Position numbers and translations under genes: made by a program. A stretch of 64,000 bases of DNA from Entonaema liquescens (taxonomy: Eukaryota; Ascomycota; Sordariomycetes; Xylariales; Xylariaceae), in NCBI GenBank assembly GCA_902805475.1, contig CADCSX010000005.1, positions 1,561,501 through 1,625,500 of the forward strand, in the 5' to 3' direction. Every line of letters starts with the position of its first letter. The stretch's first letter is position 1. Positions 43,901 to 56,587 of this stretch are shown one piece after another. The notes below the pieces were generated by a model. That model did no database searches. It was not told the DNA's origin and worked only from the letters and a program-made list of their open reading frames with translations.

Positions 43901-46151
43901 AACTCTTTTTGATGTTAAAGTTAAAGGACCTTGATACTACGCACCAGGTAAATTGGTTACTTAATTGTGTTACAAGTTGATGGTATAGGCCTTGGAATAC
44001 TAACTAAATTATTAAAGAACAGGCCAAGCTATTGTTACTATTGTTATTATTGTTACTGATTATGTCTTTCTCCCACCATATCATACATACCCTTGTTTAA
44101 CATATCTAGGCTACCGAATTCACTTATTATGTATCAGTAACGCACGCAATCAGGATGCCTCGGAATCGACCCCAAATTGTTTGAAACACGTCGACAACGA
44201 GCCCTCGTCAGTATGAGCAATTCCGATCCATCTTTGAATCCGTCGATGCCGGCTGTTGTTAAAAGGCGCAGTGATATGAATGCCGGGTTTATTACATATA
44301 TGGTAGGTCTGTCACTTGTTACTTGCTACGCCAAACACCTACAGATAGAACAATAAAAGTATCAGTATTATTAGTTTTTTATTTCAGAACACACAATTTG
44401 AAGCTGCGCGAAGAGATTTCTAGTAAGCGACATCGCCTTTATGACTATTATTATTGCCTGGTTTTCGATGTATGTATAGTAGTATGACTGCTGCTAAGAC
44501 AGGTACGTTTTATCAAGTAACTATCTTATGTATGTAGGTATGTATGTAATCCTGTACATGTAATACGGCATGTCAGCTATGTATGTACGCTGCCACAGTA
44601 TCATCGGTGGTTAGTGGTATCCCTACCCTGACAATCTGCAGCTGCGCAGTACCCTGGGTTGGTGCGCTGGGTACCGTGGGTACATTATACAAGTACACAT
44701 AAGTCCTTAAGAGGTGCCTAGGTACCTACCTAGATCAGCCCTGCAGGGAGCAGGGAACCTGTGAGGTCGATCCCCGAATTTTGTTTTTATTTTCCAGTTC
44801 AATAATTTGACCTGAATCCGACTCGGTAAAAATGGCATTCTAATATGGTAATTTTTCCTTTTTACTTTCCCAGGACTCAGGACTCGGTTTCTACCTAGGC
44901 ACCGTTGCACAAAAACGAACGTGACAACGACTGGCGTAACAATTCTAACTACATTGTGTTATACTCATAGTTAAAAAAGTACTTTTTATTTTTTTTTCTC
45001 TCTCTTTCGCTACGTTGTCCGTATTAAGCGGATTACCCTGGCTTTTCCAGCTTAGACAACCAGCAGAAAATACAGTCAACTAACTCCACTCTCTACCGCT
45101 TTCACCTGAGTGACCGAAGAACGAGAGCGCATTAGGTATAGGATGCAAGCTACGTACTTTCTTCGTTGTACTTTCCTTCGTTGCCCACACGCACTAGTGT
45201 GTCCGGCAGCTCGTTTCCGGCATGTCTACATGTCTACATGTTGCCTGTGCCTATGGTTTATACCCACATTCCTATCCTATTCTTATTCTTATTCCTCTTT
45301 TTCCGATACAGATACCTTCACCTTTTCTACTTACCCTCGCCCTTCCTCGCCCTTCGGCCTCTCACAAACTTGCATACCACAAACCCAAAACCTGACCCGA
45401 AAAATCACTTGCTGCGCATTTTACTCATCATGGCAAGGCATCTACCGCCCCTCCTTCTACTATCACACACCCCTGTGCCGTCCTCTTTTTTTATTGTCTC
45501 CTTATGTACCTTAACCCTATGATGGATCTCTCTAGTCAGTCCACGTTCCGCTGGACCTGCAGGTCAAGTTGCATGCAGCGAAGAGGGATACATAACCAAG
45601 ATACATAGTTACCGACTACGTTAGTATGTAGTTGAGACGGGTACTCTCGAGTAAGCTTTCGTCACTGCTGCCTCTTCTCTTCCTCTTCCTTGTCACTCCA
45701 TGGTCCCTCCCTGGTCCCCCCCATTGAGGCACGCGCAACAGAACCTGGCCAGGCTGCAAGCCCTATAAGGCTACGATGCCTCTTCTCGCCCTGACGCCGC
45801 AGCAACAGGTCCTGTCGACTCATCATAGTCACCTGGACGAGACATTCACTTCCGGTGCTTTCCTTTCGTATCTTCTTAAGGTCGGCTTCTCATTCTTATT
45901 TCTGTCTTTTTTAACTGTCACTGTTCAACTTGTACAAGCACTTTATCTTCCCTTACTTGACTTCGTAACCAAGCACTTATAACAACGACCACGACTTTCG
46001 TACCGTATCAGAGCCAACACATAAGAGGCACCTACATCTACACAGCCCACGATCATCTTGCCAGCTCAAATATATATAATTGCTTCCTCTATCCTCACTT
46101 CCAGAGTCATTGATCCACAACGATATCATCTCAAGTCACCAATACATCACA
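40926..46151. other. Gene-poor stretch upstream of the 81-aa gene
   Basis: About 5.2 kb without a convincing gene. A candidate spliced micro-ORF lies at 44213-44423. From about 44950 to 46150 the + strand becomes pyrimidine-rich, like a long fungal 5' leader, with a 68-codon ORF at 45776-45982 that contains one strongly hydrophobic segment (LLKVGFSFLFLSFLTVTVQL). Confidence 0.4.
44213..44423 (+). CDS. Candidate spliced micro-ORF, 41 aa
   Basis: Exon 44213-44302 (MSNSDPSLNPSMPAVVKRRS..) ends at a GTAGGT donor. Exon 44388-44423 follows a TTATTTCAG acceptor and gives NTQFEAARRDF then TAG. The 85-nt intron keeps frame. No strong branch site and no known family; it may be chance. Confidence 0.2.
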
Positions 46152-46397
46152 ATGTGCTACCAATTAGTTGAGCGGTACTCCGCGTGCCATTGCCTTTACT
46201 ATCAACATGCAGTCGACCGATGCCCAGCATATGGCCAGTCCGGACATCATATCACAACCCGGACAATACTAGTGGGATATGCTTGCTCCAAGCACGCACA
46301 ATCGAGCAGCCAGTCGTATGCTGGGAACCAAACATATTCTGACTCTGGGTACTATAGCGGCCAGTCTAGAGATAGCTCCTACCACCACCGACGGTGA
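46152..46397 (+). CDS. Conserved small Cys-containing protein (MCYQ.. family), unknown function
   Basis: An 81-aa single-exon ORF starting MCYQLVERYSACHCLYYQHA. I chose the internal ATG at 46152 over the ATG at 46080 because I recall short fungal hypothetical proteins beginning MCYQ(L/V)VERY with Cys at matching places. The spacing CHCLYYQHAVDRCPAYGQSGHH, then VGYACSKHAQ, gives six Cys and several His, which could bind a metal; this is inference. The tail is Ser/Tyr/Gln-rich and disordered. There is no signal peptide or membrane segment. The gene stands alone in about 17 kb of gene-poor DNA, with a long pyrimidine-rich region upstream that may be its leader. Confidence 0.62.
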   Translation: MCYQLVERYSACHCLYYQHAVDRCPAYGQSGHHITTRTILVGYACSKHAQSSSQSYAGNQTYSDSGYYSGQSRDSSYHHRR

Positions 46398-49300
46398 AGA
46401 GTATTGTCTTCGGTAATGGGCTGCTGTGCGTGGCATTCTCCACCGCTGTTGATGTTTGAATTTTGGGATTGGGTCCCCTACCTTTACTCTTTCAGATCCA
46501 GACCTAAAACATGTCGCCTTCCCGTCGGCCCTCGCAGCTATCCATGCTGTTTGTAGGCCATGACCGCATTATGTCAACATCGGCTCCCCCGCCCTCTAAT
46601 GAAGCCATTGGGTCCGTGAGGACCTGTCGTATGATTTGGCACTAAAAAAAGCTACGAATGCCATGATGCACAGATATAGTTATCGAAGACGCAGAGACGG
46701 AACGAGATATGGTCTTACCCTCAACTCTTGATCGACGATACAGCCTATCCCCTTGGCTGTCTTCATCCTCGGCAGTTACACTTGATGTTACTTAGCATGT
46801 CATCGACGGACACGGTTTCATGGGCTACACCCCCAGCACTTTCATTCAGCCCCTCGACTTTCTACTTTTCATCTATTGATTTAGCATAGCGTTGGCGAGG
46901 GAGTAATTCTTGCATTGGGATTTAAGTGGGCACACAAAAGAGACGAGGTTAATGTGGTATCCGACACGGACTGCTCACGTCACAACGCAGCTTAAAAAAG
47001 CACAGATGTTACGAGAAATGTTTGGTGACGCGATGGGAACTGGATCGATTACGTCTTTCCTTCGAATGATTTATTGGCTTTGAATTTACGCATGAAAGAT
47101 GGAACGGATATACCAGGCGTCATTTGGGAAGAATTTCTTTTTTTCTTTACTTTTTCGCTTCAGGATTCAAATGTGGATTTCCTTGGAAGTGACTTTGTGG
47201 GTTCTCCATCGAAGCCACATACCTACCTTTTTTTCTTCTGTCTTTTTGGGGTTTACGTCTACACTCTGGGGTTTCTTCGGTTCTTCTCTCTTCTCTTACT
47301 GTTTGAATTACATGTTTCTGCTGGGCAGTTCACATCTGTAACATCAGTTTACAGCTTAATCATGCGCGGGCAGCAGTCATCTTGTATTCCTATTTTTCCT
47401 TTCTTACGAGGCTATAACTAGCTGCGCTAGGTCTTAGGGTACGCGGGAAGAGGAGGTTGAACTGGTTTCTCTCTAGACGACGACACCAATCGGTTCTCAA
47501 AGTCTGCATGGAACAGCCGATAACCGATTGGTGTCCTGGGCGCTCGCTCCCGCAAACCCAAGGAGCAACGGCACTCGGCGCTTTCGTCCGGCCACGAAAA
47601 TGCGTTTTACACTATCTAGACTAGAACTCTCAGCGAGAATAGAGGCTGGGTAACAGGCAAGCCTGGGGATGATACACCGACTAGGCAATACAATGCGATT
47701 TCGGCAAGAGGCAGCTCAATAAACATTAGTTAGCTGAGGACTATCCTAGAAACATCCATGCTTCGTGACTGGGTATAAATTTTGTATAAGTGCATATGTC
47801 ATCCTGAAGGCTGAATAATCTACTGGAGTCCACTTGATTTCTAAGCTATGTAATATTCACCGAATCACCGTTACTAATCCGGATAGAGGTTTATAAACAT
47901 GCCATAACAAATGCGTATTTCGCTATGAGTCGAGTTTGATCTGCGCCAAGTTTTTTTTTTAACTTAGTACTAAATGAGAAATTTATAATGACGGGAATAA
48001 TCGTATACGCGGATAGGATGGCGTCAAAATAAGCCTATATTTCTCTCTTTGAGGGGTTCAAAAGCTTGATTGATTTAATCATGTATCTATTACAACTGTA
48101 CTTTTCTATATTCTACTAAGATGAAGGATAGCACTAATTACAAGTGAGGGGCCAAAAACCTTTGGAGTCTGGATTTCTAATCTGCAGTATATGAAAGACG
48201 TTTATACTAAAGCTTAATGACCTTAAGTGGCCTACAGGAAGCATTGGATGAGACGAAATGTATAATTCCTTGTAATAATATCATGATACGTAGTTGATGT
48301 TTTCGCCCCCACGTTAACTTTTAAAAAAGGGTAGCCTCGCCAGCCTCGCAGGTTGTGAGGCCACCCATCTAGCCATCTTAGATCGTGGGTACCTGCGCTC
48401 CATACATAGCAACGCTATGATGTTTTAGGGGAACACAACGTGCATCGGACCGGATGCACAGAGAAACAGCACCCTATTCGCTGATAGGCTAGTTCGGAAT
48501 GCCACACCTTACACTAACCAGACAAATAAGAAATGTGCCTGCGTGAGCATCTCCATCATTGCCGGACCAGTCATATTCTCGTATCTCTGTCGAACAATAT
48601 GTAAGAGTTAGACCCGGGGAACGGGAACTGCGACGCGCTTGCAACCTTACCCACCCAGCTGGCTGGATAGAAAAGATGCTAGTGGTCGCCTTTTTGGTAG
48701 GTTCGGATGGGTAGATGGTATGCAAACAGTACTTGGCAGTACAACATGCTGAACTGACATTACATGATTTACTTGAATTAGATGGAACTGCTGTACGACA
48801 ACCTCTAAAAAAGTAAAGCTCATCGCCAGGTTGTAAACGTTCCCTCCCAACCCCAGCCTCTTTTCCGTAGAAACCCTAGACAATGATAAGCTGCCTCTTA
48901 TAATTCACCTCTAAGAATTTACTTCTTAGCCCCGCTAGCCATCAGCTTTGGTGGGGCAGGCGGCCCGATAAAATTGTGGTACCGGAGTATAGAAAAAGAA
49001 ACTTTACTATTATTGGCTCCTTACCTGGAGTGCGCAAACTAAAAATAGGTGAAATCTGAAAAGTTACCTCATAACCTCCGGCGGCTTGCCAAGCCTTCCC
49101 GGTTTATATCCCAAGTACACAAAGAATAAAAAAAAAAAAAACAAAGGCTTTGACCATCTCGTCATTCTGGAAACCCCAAATCTTCTCAGGTTACCCCTCA
49201 GATTTTCCAATTTTGGCTAGTCAGAATTACCCCCTTAGCATCTCTATGATGCTACCTACACTATGTAATCAATTGACAGCGCCTCGATGAGCTTAGATAT

Positions 49301-50032
49301 GTCTATACCTAAACTGGAATAGATGGTGTGCGGGCTAATACAAATGCGATATGATTTCAGATCACATACGTAACGCAGACACGTACGTCGCCGGGACCCG
49401 CCTATGCAAACAGCTTTAATTATATGGGTGAAAAAAGGGTGACGGGTGATGTATGTAGGGACGATGCATGGCCATCGCATAATGCGAACTAATCCAAGTG
49501 CCGTACCGTACCAGTCGTTTGTGGTTTCTGTGCGACTCTGCTTTCCTGCAACAGCAAAATAGCTTCAGAGTTTGCCGGTATGCGTCTCGGCTTGTCTGGG
49601 CACACACCCAGTTATTTAGTTTCCGGTTCTACAGCATCTGTTCCACGTGGCTTCTTTTTTTTTTTTTTTCTTTTTAGGGCTGCTTGTTAGACGCGCCTAC
49701 TTTGACGCATTTGACGCCGTAACCGCGAGTTAGACGCGAGAAGTTGGGAGCACTGCATCTACCTGTACCTATGTAATATATTACTCGCGCTCGCCACTCG
49801 CTACCGCTTTGTCTAACACTTTGCGTGGGGCGCAGCTGAGCCCAATTTTTTGCCAAATTACCCGATTATCTAACGTCGGTAGACAAAGAGGGGCGCGCGT
49901 CTGGACTTTTGGAAGATCGAGAACAATAAGCTGAGCTCATAAACGTTCCAAGTGAAAATATCCCAACTGCCCCGTATTACATGCCAAATACGCACCACCT
50001 ACCTAATGTATGTGCACAACTTATATATAAGG

Positions 50033-50056
50033 TATATATATATATATATATATATA
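50033..50056. repeat. (TA)n microsatellite
   Basis: About twelve TA units in a row. Confidence 0.9.
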
Positions 50057-51100
50057 CTCTGACACGTATATACGCTACCCCTCCAGTTTACGCACAGCCA
50101 TGTCATGACGTCTAACGGCCGAACCGGCCGAATAGCGGCAAATAGATAAAAAGAGATCTTACTGGACCACAAGAAAGTGATAAGAGGAAAATTATTAGTA
50201 AGGATTCCCGAACCAAATACGGGACTCGGAGGCCGAGCGATCCTTCAAGGGCAGAGCTTACCGATACGACGACGTCTTATGGGGCGTCTCCCGATAAGTG
50301 TATGACACTCGCCCTGCCCAGCAGCAGCACCAGCGTCAGCACCAACCCAGATTGCGGGGGGTTCGAGTTAGGACATTGTCCATCGACCCACGGGTAATTG
50401 AAGTCACATCACATCATCCCGCTCGGTCACAGCCCGTATGGTCCGCCTTACAAGCGCTTTCCTAGGGCGGCCGGAAATGGTAGGAGGCACGAGATATAGG
50501 AAGGGCAGAATCATATAACAGAGAGAGCACGGGACTTGGCAGACCGCTGGAACGCCTGGTGAAATAATATAATATAGCTAAGAACGACAAGGGAGATATT
50601 TAGCGATCCCGAAGGCAGCGAGTTCCGATCTACAAAAAGGTTGCGATAAAGTGGGGGGTGGGAGGAAGGGATGATGGGTTTGGGGGTCTGGAATAGATTT
50701 TGAGTCTTTACCCAACCCGGGCCAACTTGCCTGTCAAACGAAACCAAACGAAACTTTTTTTTCGTCAGCACCCCTCCCCCTCCTCGTCGATCCTAGACGG
50801 GACTTTGCGAACCGGGGTGCTGTTATCGGGAAAAAGAACGACGGGGGGGGGAGAGGGTAGGGGAGGTCCCTGCGCCTCGACCTTAGGCGAATTGGACGCT
50901 TAACCACCCCCGGGAGACGGAAAATCTTTGGGAAGGATGATGCGGAGAGCGCTGGGCCCTGGGTCGCGAATGGGCATAGAAAAAGCCCCGTGGCGGGTCG
51001 GCGGTCTGGCTGGGCTTGGGGCCTTTGAACGGCTCCTTCGGTGATAACAGCGCCTCCTCCTGTTATACACGATAGATATATACTCGTGCTGAACGTAGAG

Positions 51101-51138
51101 GGATAGGATAGGATAGGATGGGATGGGATGGGATGGGT
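51101..51138. repeat. (GGATA)/(GGATG) tandem repeat
   Basis: About seven 5-base units; the first four are GGATA-like and the rest GGATG. Confidence 0.9.
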
Positions 51139-52425
51139 TGGCTAACTCATGCGATGCTAACGGGCGGAGACAAGGGAGTTCCCGTCCGGGAGGGATGGTG
51201 TGGTACAAACTCGTACGTCACTAGTTCGTATAACGAGCACACCTTAGGTACCTAGGTAGGTTTTTACACTATTTATCGATAGTAACATTGGGTGTATAAG
51301 AGCAAGCGCTTAAAAGGTGGTCTGTCTGCTCGGCCTTGCTGTGTGTGTGAGTTGTCGTGTCGTGTGTTGTGTGTGTTGTGTCACAAAGCTGCGGCTATGA
51401 ATTATCATGTTTAGTAAAGTTAAATTGGCAAAGGACATAGTAATCTGCCTACCTAATTTCAGGTTGTTACAATCAGATGGATTGCGGTCGAGAAGGTCAC
51501 GAGTTCCAGTATTTCGGCCCCCGCAAACGTCTTGTGCCACATCTCGCGGCCGGGGGGGGGTATGATACAGGATCGATATACCTATTATCGATTACTGTTT
51601 ATGGGATGGGCGAAGACTTTAACTTGGCCGTTTCCAGTTATATCTTTCCCACCCCTAGTCAAGACTTCCCCACTATACATCGTAGGAGTAGGTATATATA
51701 TATATATTTCATTGGGAAGAAGGAAAAGTTTCTACGATGGATTCACATCCCACACCGATAAGATAGCTATAGTATATACCTGGATAGTATATATAGCCAA
51801 GGCCAACATGATCACTGAAATAGAATATAGCAACAACTCATTTTGTGCGTGATAAAACAAGATTGCGGCCCTTTTATACGAAACAAGATTTCGGGAATAA
51901 AACGATTTTGCGCATGTTGGTCTGTCATATGGTATGGGTTTGTTTTCAACTGATTTCTTCTGTCCTTTTTAAAGGTTGTGGTTAAGTACCTAACATATAA
52001 CTAGCAATTATAGTTGAGATAAAAATATAGAACTCTATCTACTTGAAAGAGCCCGTTAATAGAATTTGAAGTTTTGTAAGACGTTGTCTTGTATTTATAT
52101 GGCTTTAATGATGTACTTACGTAGGGTAAGCACGTACCTATTTTGTATAACTCCTATCCCATGATATGTTACCTATGTAGGTACTCTATAATATAGAGAA
52201 ATGCTTCTAGTGCCGCTTTTTACATAGAATTACCTAACGGACTAGGTATGTACCTGATGTATATTTTGTAAATGTGTACTTGTTCAGATAAGGTTTCGTA
52301 CATACATGTGTGTAAGGTAAGGTACCTGAAGTAGTGCTCTAATAGTAGCCCCGCTACCCCGCCAAAATCGCCGAACCTCATTGAAATTTACACTGACGTA
52401 TTCCCCACTAATGCAACTGCACTTA

Positions 52426-52431
52426 ACGCGT
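52426..52431. promoter_or_regulatory. MCB-like site ACGCGT upstream of the F-box gene
   Basis: An exact MluI cell-cycle box (target of MBF in yeasts) sits 195 bases before the start of the Dia2/Pof3-like gene. Such a hexamer is expected by chance several times in the window. Confidence 0.25.
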
Positions 52432-52625
52432 CTCCGGGCGTAGCTGCTTCACATATCCAAACCGCGTCTATTGGCTTTCCTATTTTCCTATTTTCCGTCG
52501 GCGTTGCCCGAGTTACCACATTTTCTTTTGTCAATGCGCCGTCGCCTTTTATCCATCATCCGTTCAATGTCGACGAAAACTTATTTCGGCGACACATTTT
52601 AGTACGCGTCAACTTCCCTCTCAAA

Positions 52626-54892
52626 ATGGCGACCACCGAAGGCTCCACGCCAGCCCAAGAGGCAGCGGGTCCTCCCACCCTTAAGAAAGGTCTGGAGTTG
52701 TATGCCCAGGGAGATTACGAGGCGGCTGCAAGATTATTCAAGAAAGTTTGTTATTCTTGACCTATTGAATGCTTGCATGCGCTTACCTTACCAGGCTATG
52801 AACTGTTGCAGCTGTCAAGTCCGTGGAGGGATGGCATTAGACATGAACGAGGATATATTAAAGGGGATTGAAAACAACCAGCTGAAGGAGGTTCTTTCAA
52901 CCCTCACACCTCGTTCCAAGCGTTGTGATAAACAAGTTCACATTCGCGCCCTTGACTCACTTATTGCTACATATGAGATGTTATTTAAATTAGATAAATG
53001 CCTTGACCTCGCCGTGGGTATGGTCAACCTTGCCCCGAGAGAACCCAAGGTATGCTGGATTCGTAACAAACTTGGCGAGTTTATTAACCTCTCCTAGGTT
53101 TATCTGCGTCTCGGTAAGATCCTTCGCCTGCAGAGCAAGCAGACTCTTGCGTACCACATGTACAGACAAGGTATTGAACTTGTGGAGAGGAAGCATCCTC
53201 AACATCCTCTATTGCCCGTGCGTATATGCGTCGAATAAAACCATGAATTCTTCTAATAGTTTTTGTAGAAGCTACGAGCTCAGAGAGACAGGGTAACTAC
53301 TTTAGCCGCATTTGATCCTGTCAAGAAATTTCCAATCGAACTTGTTCGTATGACGTTCGAGTTTCTTGACTTCAAGACCTTGTGGTAAGCTGCTCTGACA
53401 GTCTACTTCTTTTATTTCTTGTTAACTCGGCCAACAGTCGCTGCTTGAGAGTTTCCAAGCCTTGGAACGAAATCTTGACCAAATCAGACGTTCTTAGAGA
53501 CCTATGGCGCGTCCAGACGTACAAGTTCACTCAGAGAAGCCACCCTGGCATTCGAAGAATTCTATCCAGTTTCAAAGCGTACAACAAATACAGCAGGAAT
53601 TCTCTCAGAGAGCTGTCTATCGATGGCTTATCCCACTTTCTGCAGTGGTGCAAGTTCTCACAGGTTCTAGAAATCTCTCAGCAGCTTAAAGTGCTTAAGC
53701 TCCGAGAACCGCGAGGCTCCTTTGAGTTGGATTCATTGCCGCCGAAATTTCGGCTGTCGCAGCTCACGAGCCTCTCTATGGGTTACGGAGTACGACCGCA
53801 ACCTAGGGTTCTAGAGGGATTGATTAAAGCATGTTCGAGCTCGCTGGAAGAACTCTCAATCTTTGAACTCCCGGCTTACACTGGCTTTGGACCTGATCTG
53901 ATGTCATGGTATCCTGGCTGGGTAATGCTTGAAAAGCTGAAAGTTGTTCGGCTTGCATACCCACTTTGCGGATCGCGCTTGGACCCTGTCCCAAACCTGG
54001 TAGGTTTACTCTATTGCGAAGGTCGTTCTGTGATTCTGACGATACGTAGCTTGGCCTCATGGAATTAGCTCCTAACGTGGAAGAGGCCTGGATCGACAAC
54101 CTCATATACTCGCCCAAACTACTGATGACCAAGTGGCCAAAGCTACGAAATATATTTGTCGGGGACCAGACCCGCCCATATACGATGGATGAAGAGGATG
54201 ATGCGAATGATAGTTATAATAAAGATATGCGTGAGCTGCATTTCGAGGGTCGATCTGCTCACTCACGCTTTCGTACGTATTTCCCTCCCATGGTCACAAG
54301 CAACCATTACGATACTTGGTTGTTGACAGTTCATGTCGGACGTTTAGTCGTCCCCCAGCTAAGTCGACTCGAGAGATTATCGATACTGTTAAACGCACCC
54401 CTCAGTAGCTCTCAATTCGAAACCGCTGTCCGACCTAGCATGGAATCAGGTACTCTGAGGGAGCTTGACATCAGACCGTTGCCTGTGCACACGTTATTCG
54501 GAAGCACTTTCGAAATTGAGATTCCGGCCTGGCTTAGAAGCGAAAGCCTCACATACCTCAGCATTACTGGACTAACTGCAGCAAACTTTAGTCAATTTAG
54601 GAAGTGCGATGAAGCATTACTCGCCCTTATCAGCCGTTTTCCTAGCCTGCGCAGTATCGACATCTCCAACGAACAATTTTCGGACGCTTTACTAGCAAAG
54701 TTCATTCAACGTGGGGTCAAGACAATATACCATCGAGCGAAACAATCGAAAGCGGACCTCCAGGAGTGGGCCGCTACTCATCATAATGCTCAAGTTATTA
54801 GCAGGCCACCGGCTCACCTGCCGTCAATGCACCCCGATCGACAGCGCTTCTTCAACGATTACTTGCAGTTCTCAAACACCGAGTTGCCGTAG
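52626..54892 (+). CDS. TPR, F-box and LRR protein (Dia2/Pof3-like)
   Basis: A substrate adaptor of an SCF ubiquitin ligase; Dia2 and Pof3 act on replication-fork proteins and genome stability. Six exons: 52626-52745, 52795-53049, 53098-53217, 53269-53384, 53438-53999 and 54050-54892. All five introns are 48-53 nt with GT..AG ends and keep frame; the product is 671 aa. The N-terminus holds TPR-like helices (KKGLELYAQGDYEAAARLFK, IRALDSLIATYEMLFKLDKC, EPKVYLRLGKILRLQSKQ) to about residue 170. The F-box is about 186-225, FPIELVRMTFEFLDFKTLCR with the usual WNEIL after it. Leu-rich repeats follow (QLKVLKLREPRG, SSLEELSIFELPA, LRELDIRPL, FPSLRSIDIS). TPR then F-box then LRR in this order is specific to the Dia2/Pof3 type. 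It is convergent with the TINA-like gene. Confidence 0.82.
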
Positions 54893-56587
54893 TACTGGTT
54901 TTTGTCGATGCCAGGACAAACCAGTTTAATTAAGGATATGGAACGGGAGTACAGGACGATACATGATCCGCTCGGTAGGGTTACGGGTAAATACTTGCAC
55001 ATAAGGCACTTCCGGGGCTGGGATAGCCTCTCTGAATTATTTCAACTGCCTACTAGCACTCCAGATATCCGCGTTCTACGAAGCGCTGATTCATGTACAA
55101 CTAGGTAATTACGGGTTACAACCGCCCTCTTGCGTATTAGTGTCAGTAACATGGCAAGACCACGTTGCTCTGCTATTAGCTACTAAGTGGATTGAACAGC
55201 AGAAGTTCGTAGTAAATTGAATTTTTGCGTTTGCTTTCTCACGTGGAAACTATCCGTTCGTGTCGACATGTGAACTCAGCAGAAAACGATGTTTTCTGAT
55301 TGGGATACGGGTGTTCATCGAATATTGTTCAGAAGGGACACATGGTTCCATACTGACCTCGTTTCTCCTAACAACCGTCTCCGCTAGATGGGGCTAGGCA
55401 TCCCTCGGCCATTCCTCGTGTTTGGATACGAGACTGACGCAGTACCCCTGGTACTCTCCCACTCGCTCTCACCTCGTGTTGGGAAGTAGTATTGGTATGC
55501 CTCCGTGTAAGTTTCCGACTTCCTTAACTTGGGCTTAGAGTTCTTTATGGACTGAGAATGTTACCCAACCTTCCCTATTTCATAGGCTTACCTCGTGATA
55601 TAACGCTCTGCGTTTAGGAAGAATATTGAAGGGTGTCTGAGATATGATATATCACATATAGGTGCAGTGTAGGGGACTAGCGATGAGCCAGTGTCGCAAA
55701 CACGTTCAAGTCTGTCCCTATGCTAACCCTATCAGTTTGAAGATGCTATTTATATACCTACACACCTATCTATTCACTACCTAGCTATATCGATGTGATT
55801 TCACTATTGCTCTACCTTCCCGTCTTCTAAATACCACATTTCCCGAGATTCACTAAGCAAACATAGCCGGGCAACCCCGGTGTAGACACCAAGTCTTATA
55901 GACAACGTACCTAGTTGCAAGCCTCGAAACCCAATTTCTAACCCTTTCACAGATAATACATTCAACATTCAACATTCATTGCAACGCTTGTGTAAATAGC
56001 TAATCATACTTTCATTCATTGGTATAGGACAAAGTAAATACTGTAGTAAAGCGAACGACCGGCCCTATTCGCCGTCTGTTCTGTAGTAGTAGTAGGTGTA
56101 GCAGTAGTCGTAGCATCCAAACGGCGTTATATGTAAAACATAGTCTCGCCCAATCCTCCCGCCCATGGAGACTTTATACCAGAATGGAGCTTTGGTTTCC
56201 CAAAAAATAATAATTTCGTGCGTGATCTTCGTAACATGATATTCCACCTTAGGTAAAGCCCCTTCCCCCCCGAATATCCAACTTCCCTTCCCTTCCCCTG
56301 AAAAACACCGTTTTTTCCTTTCGCTTTGAGCTTCCGGATCTTAGATAGATTATTATGCCCACTAGACACATACTATTTCATTCATTCATTTCGTTACTTC
56401 CTTCTTGTTTTCCCTTTAAGCATAATAATCCATAACAATCATCATCATTTTCTGCCTCGGTAAAATGAGGCCGTGAGCCCGGTATTGGGGCTATCTAGTA
56501 GGCCTAATGTTACCTATATCATCATACCCTGATAAATATAGGCCGTTATAAAATCGATCGGAGTAGATATCACGTAGTCGATATGGT
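54893..56587. other. Convergent intergenic spacer
   Basis: About 1.7 kb between the F-box gene and the TINA-like gene. It holds a short (ATTCAAC)n run near 55965-55982. No gene is supported. Confidence 0.45.

Larger units (their letters stand above)
46398..52625. other. Gene-poor stretch downstream of the 81-aa gene
   Basis: About 6.2 kb with only short ORFs in all frames. It holds T- and TA-rich tracts and simple repeats, plus repeated TACCTAGGTA-type motifs. I see no rRNA or tRNA gene. Confidence 0.45.

Noticed and set aside
45110..45522. Two overlapping ORFs of 134 and 118 codons
   Set aside because: They lie in a pyrimidine-rich tract where stops are rare in several frames, and the products are low-complexity Leu/Phe/Ser/Tyr runs.
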